From NCBI GenBank assembly GCA_018822835.1, contig JAHJJO010000015.1, forward strand, positions 1 through 7,185: a stretch of DNA of 7,185 nt, read 5' to 3'. The DNA is from Patescibacteria group bacterium. Its GTDB lineage: Bacteria > Patescibacteriota > Patescibacteriia > Patescibacteriales > JAHJJO01. The position numbers and the translations under genes were made by a program. The notes below the pieces were generated by a model. The model saw nothing but the letters and a program-made list of their open reading frames with translations, did not search any database and was not told the DNA's origin. Shown piece by piece: positions 1 through 5,202 of this stretch. Position 1 is the first letter of the stretch; each line of letters opens with the position of its first letter.

Positions 1-103
1 GGGTTCACCCCGTGGGATAGCAAACATCCAACGGGGTTAACCCCGTGGGATAGCAAACATCCAACGGGGTTCACCCCGTGGGATAGCAAACATCCAACGG
101 GGT
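1..103. repeat. Tandem array of 33-bp palindromic units
   Basis: Three complete 31-bp units lie at 7-37, 40-70 and 73-103, preceded by the last four bases of another unit at 1-4, so the array continues beyond the window. Two-base linkers (TC, TA, TC) give an exact 33-bp period. Each unit is an imperfect inverted repeat: arm ACCCCGTGGGAT, loop AGCAAAC, arm ATCCAACGGGGT, a 12-bp stem with one G/A mismatch. The GC-rich units contrast with the AT-rich surroundings. There is no variable spacer, so this is not a CRISPR array. The period is a multiple of three and is in frame with the mnmA remnant downstream, but the TA linker creates an in-frame TAA at 38-40. Confidence 0.93.
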
Positions 104-112
104 AAACAGAAT

Positions 113-1063
113 GTGTTGCGAGAAAATGTTTGTTGTTCTGCTAAATCTTTTAAAATAGCTGAAACAATATGCAACAAATTAGATGCGCCTTATTTTGTTT
201 TTGATGTATCGCAAGAATTTACAAAAATCGTCATAGATTATTTTATAAAAGAATTAAAAAATAACAGGACTCCAAACCCATGCGTTATTTGCAACCGCTA
301 TCTTAAATTTCAAAAACTTTTTGAATGGGCAAAAGCGCGTAATATAAAATATGTGGCAACAGGTCATTATGCGCAAATTAGAAAAGACACAAAAATTGAT
401 CAATATTTATTATTAAGAGCAAAGGATAAGAAAAAAGATCAAACATATTCTTTGTGTCTTCTTCCGCAAAAATGGTTAAAACAAATTATTTTTCCAATAG
501 GAAAATATACTAAACAAGAAGTATATAAAATAGCTGAGGAGCAAGGTTTTAAAGATATTATTCAGCAGAAACAAAGTCAAGATTTTTGTTTTGTGTCAGG
601 AAAATCAATGCAATGTTTTTTAAAACAAGAAATAGGCCTAAAAAAAGGGTCTATTTATGATATGGAAAAAAATATTTTAGGACAACATCAAGGATTACAT
701 TTTTATACTATTGGACAAAGAAAAGGAATTTGTCTTCCAAGCGGACCGTATTTTGTGGCAGGCATAAATTCGGCAGAAAATAGTTTAATAGTCACAAAAA
801 ATAAACGAAAATTATATCAAACAGAAATGTTGCTTAATTCTTGCCATTTTATTTCTGATAAATTTCTAAAAAAATCAATAAATATTCAATCAAAAATTCG
901 TTATAATCAACAATTAGCCAAAGCAACGCTTTATCCGATTTCAAAAAATAAAATTAAATTAGCATTTCAAAAATCGCAAAGAGCGATTACTGCCGGTCAA
1001 TTCGCGGTTTTTTATTTGAATAATGTTTGTTTAGGAGCAGGAACTATTTCGTGTAACGTATAA
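113..1063 (+). CDS. mnmA: tRNA 2-thiouridine(34) synthase MnmA, 5'-truncated
   Basis: MnmA adenylates U34 of Lys, Glu and Gln tRNAs and inserts sulfur delivered from a cysteine desulfurase, in the cytoplasm. The 316-residue reading frame shows TPNPCVICNRYLKF (residues 53-66, catalytic Cys60), ATGHYA (82-87), KDQTYSL (108-114), DFCF with the second catalytic Cys159, GQHQGLHFYTIGQRKGI (190-206) and a C-terminal beta-barrel ending GQFAVFY...CLGAGTI. The family is usually about 350-370 residues. The missing part is the first 40-50 residues, including the SGGVDSS ATP-binding loop. The frame is open upstream through KQNVLRENVCCS and into the repeat array, until the TAA at 38-40. The GTG at 113 is therefore only a formal start, has no ribosome-binding site, and lies inside the natural family alignment. 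The gene is either interrupted by the array (a pseudogene) or its 5' part lies beyond the edge. Family assignment is secure; function of this copy is doubtful. Confidence 0.9.
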   Translation: MLRENVCCSAKSFKIAETICNKLDAPYFVFDVSQEFTKIVIDYFIKELKNNRTPNPCVICNRYLKFQKLFEWAKARNIKYVATGHYAQIRKDTKIDQYLLLRAKDKKKDQTYSLCLLPQKWLKQIIFPIGKYTKQEVYKIAEEQGFKDIIQQKQSQDFCFVSGKSMQCFLKQEIGLKKGSIYDMEKNILGQHQGLHFYTIGQRKGICLPSGPYFVAGINSAENSLIVTKNKRKLYQTEMLLNSCHFISDKFLKKSINIQSKIRYNQQLAKATLYPISKNKIKLAFQKSQRAITAGQFAVFYLNNVCLGAGTISCNV

Positions 1064-1088
1064 TGCGTAACACATAACAATTAATTTC
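1050..1088 (+). repeat. Heptamer repeat element, copy A, at the mnmA stop
   Basis: Degenerate 7-bp units (ACGTATA, ATGCGTA, ACACATA) run through the last codons of mnmA and are followed by ACAATTAATTT. This is the same architecture as the copies at 2934, 3023 and 4158: units near ACGCATA, then an AAATTAATT-like tail. The mnmA TAA (1061-1063) lies within the heptamer tract. Confidence 0.65.
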
Positions 1089-1215
1089 CAATTTCTAATT
1101 TTTAATTTCTAAACAATTTCCAATGATTTAATTTTTTAATGTTTCAAACAAAAATTTATTTAAAACATTAAAAAATTGAAAATTGTTTGAAAATTAAAAA
1201 TTGAAAATTAAAAAT
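1083..1215. terminator. Long AT-rich hairpin between convergent mnmA and pilB
   Basis: The left arm (about 1083-1144) and right arm (about 1163-1215) are imperfect reverse complements around an 18-base loop. The 15 loop-proximal bases (AAACATTAAAAAATT on the right arm) match perfectly. The left arm then has about nine extra bases, after which pairing resumes with a few clustered mismatches. The arms consist of AATTTCTAATTTTTAATT-like units. It sits between two convergent stop codons (1063 and 1224), so a bidirectional terminator role is the natural inference. It is not a classic GC-stem plus U-tract terminator, and it could instead be a small inverted-repeat mobile element. Confidence 0.6.
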
Positions 1216-1223
1216 TTGGATTT

Positions 1224-2933
1224 TCACTCTACTACTCTAAATATTTCATCTACGCTGGTGATGCCGTCCAAAACTTTCAGCAATCCGTCTTGTACCATAG
1301 TTATCATTCCTTGTTTAAGGGCTATTTTAAGTATGTCATATTCATTTAATTTGTTTGATAAAATTAATTGTTCAATTTCATTACTCATTGTCATAATTTC
1401 ATAAATTCCAATACGTCCTTTATACCCAATATTTTGGCATGCTTCACATCCAGTTCCTTTGTAAAATTTTAAATTATTAAAATCAATATCTTTTTTGTAT
1501 TCTTCTGGCAATGTTTCCAAAATTTTATTAACACGTTCTGCTTTTTCTTTGTCTAATTTTTCTTCTTGTTTGCATTTTTTACAAATTTTTCTTGTTAAAC
1601 GCTGCCCGACAATAGCGTTAATTGCCGGGGCGAGCAAAAATGATTCGGCGCCCATAGATAAAAATCTTGGAATTGCTCCAGCAGCGCTGTTGGTGTGAAT
1701 TGTAGATAAAACCAAATGTCCTGTTAGCGCAGCTTGAATAGAAACTTCTACGGTTTCTAAATCACGGATTTCGCCAACCATAATTATGTCAGGATCTTGG
1801 CGGACAATAGATCTTAATGCTTTAGCAAAAGTGTATTCTTTGCCAACTTGAGATTGGTTTACACCGTTTAGCTGATATTCTATTGGATCTTCCACGGTTA
1901 TAATTTTGGTTTCCGGCGAGTTTAATTTTTTTAGAATAGCGTAAAGAGTAGTGGTTTTTCCAGAGCCAGTCGGTCCTGTAGTAATAATCATGCCATTAGG
2001 CCTCTCTACTTCACGTTTTAATTGGTTAAAAGCTCGACCCTTTAATCCTAAATCTTCAAAAGCTAAACCAATAGAGCTTGATCGTAAAAGACGCATTACA
2101 ACGCTTTCACCGTAATTGGTTGGCAAAAATGAAGCTCTAATATCAATTCTTTCTTTTTTAGTATGAATTGATATTCGTCCATCCTGCGGTTTGTCAGTAA
2201 TATTAATTTTAACTTTAGCCAAACCTTTTAATCTAGAAATAATTTTTTCCCATAATACTTTTTCTAAAACAGCTACATCGTGCAATATTCCATCAATTCT
2301 AAAACGAACTTTAATTTCTTTTTCCTCTGCTTCTATGTGTATATCTGACGAACCAGCTTTAATAGATGATGCCATAAGCACTGTAATTATGTCGCTTATT
2401 TGGACATTGTTAATTTGTTTTTGAACGTCATAAAAACTGGAAAATTTTGCGCTATATTTATCTAAATCCTCTTCAGTAATGGAAATGCCCCTAATAGTTT
2501 CTTTTATTTTTGGTAATAGTTTATATAATTTTAAAGCATACTCTATGCTATATTGTGAAGTTAGATGAATATTTCCATTACAATAATAATGAGCTTTTAA
2601 TTCCTCAAGCTTTTTTATAATTTGCGTATCTTGAGGATATAAAGAAGCTAATCGTATATTTTTTCCATTGTAATAAAAGCAAACTGTTGAAAGTTTTTCA
2701 GCATCTTTTTCTGTAATAAGCATTAATGCTTCAGGCCCTACAGGAAATCCAAATAAATTTATGTAAGGCAAACCTAATGAATTTGCCTTGTTTTGAGTAA
2801 TGCGCTCTAATTCTTTTATTTTAATTTCTTTTTCGTTTTGGGCTAATTTTGCTTGAGGAGCTTCATCATCCATTGGCTCTCCATGCGATGATGCAATTAA
2901 ATCCGCGATAGATTGTACATTTTGTTGAGACAT
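1224..2933 (-). CDS. pilB: Type IV pilus extension ATPase PilB (GspE/PilB family)
   Basis: This is the hexameric cytoplasmic motor that drives pilin polymerisation for type IV pili and DNA uptake. From the ATG at 2933 the product has 569 residues. It has an N-terminal GspE/MshEN-like region (about 45-150), then the core motifs RFRIDG (210-215), Walker A GPTGSGKTT (320-328), Asp box TVEDPIEY (346-353), Walker B DPDIIMVGEIRD (380-391) and His box LTGHLVLSTIHTN (403-415). The C-terminal zinc-binding tetracysteine is CKKC (451-454) and CEAC (496-499). Length is normal for the family. A start 30 bases upstream adds MRYALCVMRF, which is only the translation of the adjacent heptamer repeat, so MSQQN is preferred. 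No Shine-Dalgarno is visible. It lies downstream of dprA in the same direction, which supports a competence role. GspE of type II secretion is a less likely alternative. Confidence 0.93.
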   Translation of the reverse strand: MSQQNVQSIADLIASSHGEPMDDEAPQAKLAQNEKEIKIKELERITQNKANSLGLPYINLFGFPVGPEALMLITEKDAEKLSTVCFYYNGKNIRLASLYPQDTQIIKKLEELKAHYYCNGNIHLTSQYSIEYALKLYKLLPKIKETIRGISITEEDLDKYSAKFSSFYDVQKQINNVQISDIITVLMASSIKAGSSDIHIEAEEKEIKVRFRIDGILHDVAVLEKVLWEKIISRLKGLAKVKINITDKPQDGRISIHTKKERIDIRASFLPTNYGESVVMRLLRSSSIGLAFEDLGLKGRAFNQLKREVERPNGMIITTGPTGSGKTTTLYAILKKLNSPETKIITVEDPIEYQLNGVNQSQVGKEYTFAKALRSIVRQDPDIIMVGEIRDLETVEVSIQAALTGHLVLSTIHTNSAAGAIPRFLSMGAESFLLAPAINAIVGQRLTRKICKKCKQEEKLDKEKAERVNKILETLPEEYKKDIDFNNLKFYKGTGCEACQNIGYKGRIGIYEIMTMSNEIEQLILSNKLNEYDILKIALKQGMITMVQDGLLKVLDGITSVDEIFRVVE

Positions 2934-2978
2934 AAAACGCATAACGCATAGCGCATAACGCATAGCGTAAAATTAAAT
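2934..2978 (+). repeat. Heptamer repeat element, copy B, touching the pilB start
   Basis: After AAA there are four clear 7-bp units on the + strand (ACGCATA, ACGCATA, GCGCATA, ACGCATA), then GCG and the tail TAAAATTAAAT. The array abuts the pilB ATG (complement of 2931-2933), so on the pilB strand it fills the region just upstream of the start codon. Three heptamers equal seven codons, which is why the upstream frame reads as a YALCVMR-type peptide. Confidence 0.85.
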
Positions 2979-3022
2979 ATTTATAATCCGTAAATGCATA
3001 AAATATGTAAAATTTAATTAAG

Positions 3023-3062
3023 AATTAATTTGCGTTATGCGTTGTGTGTTATGCGCTACGCG
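3023..3062 (-). repeat. Heptamer repeat element, copy C, just after the dprA stop
   Basis: On the minus strand this reads as units GCGCATA, ACACACA, ACGCATA and then ACGCAAATTAATT, the same unit-plus-tail design as copies B and D but inverted relative to them. It starts three bases past the dprA TGA (3066-3068). With copy B it forms an inverted pair around the AT-rich gap between dprA and pilB. Confidence 0.8.
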
Positions 3063-3065
3063 ATT

Positions 3066-4157
3066 TCATCTTGCCAAAACATATTGCATCCCTCCTAAAT
3101 TTTTTATCATTCCTTTCATTTCCATTACAGTAAGCGCGCTGTTCACCGTTGAAGCCGGCATTCTTGTTGATTGAATAATGCTGTCAATATAAATAGGTTC
3201 GTGAGATAATAAAGCAATAATTTCTTCTTCTTCTTTGGATTCAGGAATTATTTTTTTATTTTTAATATATACTGTGGCTTGCGTTAAATTTAAAGTTTCA
3301 ATAATATCATTAGCGTTGACAATCACATTAGCTCCTTGTTTAATAAGTTTATTCGGGCCATAAGACCCAGGAGAATAAATACTGCCTGGCAAAGCGAATA
3401 CTTCACGATTTTGTTCAAGCGAGCAAAATGCCGTAATTAAAGCTCCTGATTTTTCTCCAGCTTCTATAACTAAAGTTCCAAGCGATAAGCCAGAAATAAT
3501 CCTATTGCGCTGCGGAAAATTATATTTTAATGGAAGCGTGCCCGGTGGAAATTCAGATATTATTGCTCCTCCGCTGTCTATAATTTTATCAGCCAAATAA
3601 CGATTAACAGAAGGGTAAATACTCTGATTGTCTATTCCAGATCCTAACACAGCGATAGTTCTTCCTCCCGCATTCACTGTTGTTAAGTGCGCGATTGTAT
3701 CAATTCCTAAAGCTAATCCGCTGACAATAGTCAAACCATTAAGCGTTAAATCTCTAACAATATGTTCTGTTGCTTGCTTTCCATAATGGGTGTGCTTTCT
3801 TGTTCCAACAACAGCCAAGCTAAATTCGTCTTTTTGTTCAAAATTTCCTTTGTAATATAAAAGAAATGGCGGTTTGTGAATTTCAGATAATAATTTTGGA
3901 TAAAAATTATCATCACTCGTAACTACTTTTATATTTTCATTATTAAGTTTTTCAATAATTTCATCAGGATTAATTTTGACCCTTTCTACTGTAAATTCTT
4001 CTGCTATATTTTGTTCAATTCCAGCTTGTGTCAATTCTCCAATAGAAGCTTCAAAAGCATGTTTTAAATTAGAGAAATAGTTTTTTAATTTTTTAAATCT
4101 AGCAGGACCGAATTTTTGAAAGTGGTTAATTGCAATCCAATATTTTAAGTCAGACAT
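3066..4157 (-). CDS. dprA: DNA processing protein DprA (Smf)
   Basis: DprA binds single-stranded DNA entering during transformation, protects it and loads RecA. From the ATG at 4157 the product has 363 residues. An N-terminal helix-hairpin-helix/SAM-like region (QKFGPARFKKL, 14-24) is followed by the Rossmann-like core with VGTRKHTHYG (117-126), SGLALGIDTIAH (146-157), GSGID (172-176), FPQRNRIISGLS (214-225) and VIEAGEKSGALIT (230-242). A C-terminal winged-helix domain (about 305-363) contains EEEIIALL. Length and domain order are typical. A longer frame starts at 4229, but its extra 24 residues translate the heptamer repeat and a spacer, so MSDLKYW is preferred. No Shine-Dalgarno is visible. 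pilB follows about 130 bp downstream on the same strand, suggesting joint transcription for DNA uptake. Confidence 0.95.
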   Translation of the reverse strand: MSDLKYWIAINHFQKFGPARFKKLKNYFSNLKHAFEASIGELTQAGIEQNIAEEFTVERVKINPDEIIEKLNNENIKVVTSDDNFYPKLLSEIHKPPFLLYYKGNFEQKDEFSLAVVGTRKHTHYGKQATEHIVRDLTLNGLTIVSGLALGIDTIAHLTTVNAGGRTIAVLGSGIDNQSIYPSVNRYLADKIIDSGGAIISEFPPGTLPLKYNFPQRNRIISGLSLGTLVIEAGEKSGALITAFCSLEQNREVFALPGSIYSPGSYGPNKLIKQGANVIVNANDIIETLNLTQATVYIKNKKIIPESKEEEEIIALLSHEPIYIDSIIQSTRMPASTVNSALTVMEMKGMIKNLGGMQYVLAR

Positions 4158-4208
4158 AAAACACGTAACGCGTAACGCATAACACATAACGCATAACAAA
4201 TTAATTTG
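4158..4208 (+). repeat. Heptamer repeat element, copy D, touching the dprA start
   Basis: After AAA come 7-bp units ACACGTA, ACGCGTA, ACGCATA, ACACATA and ACGCATA, then ACAAATTAATTTG. The array is immediately upstream of the dprA ATG on the minus strand. The junction ACATAAAAC at the start codon is identical to that of copy B at pilB, so the two genes share the same sequence across the start codon. Confidence 0.85.
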
Positions 4209-4257
4209 CATTGTTAACTTTCTGTGCAAAACTGTTTAACAAGATCTTCTTAAATAA

Positions 4258-4263
4258 ATTGTA
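4258..4263 (-). promoter_or_regulatory. Possible -10 box for dprA-pilB
   Basis: The minus strand reads TACAAT, 5/6 to the TATAAT consensus, about 100 bases upstream of the dprA start and upstream of heptamer copy D. No convincing -35 hexamer is seen; the upstream sequence is a T-rich tract. If it is used, the heptamer array would lie in the 5' untranslated region. Confidence 0.25.
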
Positions 4264-4296
4264 TCAAAATTTAAAAAAAAGAAAAGGATAAAAAAA

Positions 4297-4324
4297 GGTA
4301 TGACATTTCTAAATTACTGCGACA
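4297..4324 (-). mobile_element. Solo insertion-sequence end (relic)
   Basis: Read on the minus strand, this 28-bp segment begins TGTC, contains ATTTAGAAATGTC and ends TACC. It matches 23 of 28 positions, without gaps, to the + strand segment 7068-7095. The second internal TAGAAATGTC copy present at 7106 is missing here, and the sequence on its inner side runs into the dprA upstream region rather than a transposase. It is best read as a left-over terminus of an element related to the one starting at 7068. Confidence 0.5.
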
Positions 4325-4345
4325 GCCCTATTTTTGAAATTGAAA

Positions 4346-4373
4346 TTGACAGCTATGCTGTGTATGTTAATAT
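4346..4373 (+). promoter_or_regulatory. Promoter with embedded palindrome upstream of the PIN toxin gene
   Basis: A perfect -35 TTGACA (4346-4351) is followed, after 16 bases, by TAATAT (4368-4373) as a -10. The ATG at 4380 is only six bases beyond the -10, so a transcript from this promoter would be leaderless or nearly so; no Shine-Dalgarno is seen. The spacer overlaps the inverted repeat ACAGC-TAT-GCTGT (4349-4361), well placed to act as an operator for autoregulation, as is usual for toxin-antitoxin operons. The repeat is short, so the operator role is tentative. Confidence 0.45.
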
Positions 4374-4379
4374 AAAAAT

Positions 4380-4862
4380 ATGAAACAAAAGTTAAAAATT
4401 TATTTTGATACTTCTGTTCCAAGTAATTTTTATGATACTTATCCTGCTGAACAAGTTGCTTTTACTCGCCTATTTTGGAATGAAGTATTGGCTCGATTTA
4501 AATCATATATCTCACCAGTAACTATTTAAGAAATTAAGAAAACTCCTAATCTGCAAAAGCGGAAACATATTTTAATCCTAATAAAACAATTTAATATCCT
4601 GCCTGCAAATAAAGAAATAGAATCTATAGTCTCGCAATACATTCAACAAAAAATAGTTCCTGAAAAAAGTATTGCTGATGCTTTTCATCTTGGTTTTGCC
4701 AGTTTCTATAAAATAGACTATTTGGTTACTTGGAATATTAAACATATGGCTAGTCCGCAAAGTCGAAATCTAATCTTTACCTTTAATAGTTCTCAAGGGT
4801 TATTTATTCCTATTATTGCCACCCCGGAAGAATTAATCAAACAATTTTATGAACAAGAATAA
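4380..4862 (+). pseudogene. PIN-domain (VapC-like) toxin gene with an in-frame stop
   Basis: PIN-domain proteins are Mg2+-dependent ribonucleases, usually toxins that cut tRNA or rRNA. The frame from ATG 4380 gives 160 codons with one interruption: codon 50 is TAA (4527-4529). Both halves fit a single PIN domain. YFDTSVPSN carries Asp10, EIKK just after the stop carries Glu51, ADAFHLGFA carries Asp100, and DYLVTWNIKHMA (113-124) is the typical final strand with conserved Trp/Asn/His. The frame is otherwise intact to the TAA at 4860, so the lesion looks recent or is a sequencing error; a CAA-to-TAA change would suffice. TAA is a normal terminator elsewhere in the window, so readthrough by recoding is unlikely. 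A small gene overlaps the 3' end by 14 bases. PIN assignment is good; toxicity and target are inferred. Confidence 0.75.
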
Positions 4863-5122
4863 AACTACAATTAAATCTTTCATTAGAATCAGGCCACTTA
4901 CTACTGTAGAAAAAATACGGTCATATCGTAATGAGCTTTATGAAAGTTATATACAAGCTCATAAAAAATTAGACATTCATGGTTTTTACGAAGAAATGAT
5001 TAAGGGCAAAAAGTGCGGACATACATAAAGCAATTGTTTTTGTTGCAAATTTAAAAATTATTTCTGAATTTAATATTTCTGGTCGTTATGATGATGTAAA
5101 ATTTGCGTTTTATAAAAAATGA
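4849..5122 (+). pseudogene. Small antitoxin-like gene, frameshifted, paired with PIN toxin
   Basis: ATG 4849 overlaps the end of the PIN gene in another frame. The first frame gives 59 residues and stops at 5026-5028. It includes VEKIRSYRNELYESYIQ, a charged, probably helical stretch of the kind seen in small partners of PIN toxins. The downstream frame continues as ADIHKAIVFVANLKIISEF to a TGA at 5120. The two frames join if the five-A run at 5008-5012 is read as four A's, giving a coherent product of about 90 residues. I do not recognise the family. The antitoxin role is inferred from position, overlap, size and the helical charged segment. The order (toxin first) is the reverse of most vapBC operons. 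Confidence 0.5.
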
Positions 5123-5155
5123 TGAAGGCTTATTTATAAGCAATTATCTCGCAAC

Positions 5156-5191
5156 AATGCTAAAGCATTTAAGACCCGAGCTAAAGCTCGG
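5156..5191. terminator. Twin hairpins between the toxin module and typA
   Basis: Two adjacent perfect hairpins share the core GCTAAAGC: AATGC-TAAA-GCATT (5156-5169) and CCGAGC-TAAA-GCTCGG (5176-5191). They lie between the convergent 3' ends of the toxin module (+) and typA (-), 12 bases beyond the typA stop on the minus strand. No good U-tract follows on the minus strand. On the + strand a T-run occurs only at about 5207-5212. A termination or RNA 3'-end role is plausible but the structure is not a textbook terminator. Confidence 0.5.
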
Positions 5192-5202
5192 TAGAATGGT
5201 TC

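Noticed and set aside
1..103. CRISPR array
   Set aside because: Units of 31 bp are separated by only two near-constant bases, with no spacers, and nothing cas-like is present in the window.
2934..2963. N-terminal extension of PilB (MRYALCVMRF)
   Set aside because: It is the direct translation of the heptamer repeat. The 7-residue periodicity comes from the 7-bp unit, and MSQQN is a reasonable start.
4158..4229. N-terminal extension of DprA (24 residues)
   Set aside because: It consists of translated heptamer repeat plus spacer. The family domain begins right after MSDLKYW.
4578..4760. 60-codon minus-strand ORF
   Set aside because: It lies antisense to the second half of the PIN gene, has no recognisable domain, and the + strand reading is clearly protein-like.
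4380..4862. TAA reassigned to a sense codon
   Set aside because: mnmA, typA and the PIN frame itself end in TAA, and dprA and pilB end in TGA, so the standard stops are in use.
4996..5028. Programmed -1 frameshift at the A-run in the small partner gene
   Set aside because: The continuing frame is +1 relative to the first, and the -1 frame hits a stop after a non-protein-like stretch. An inserted A explains it more simply.
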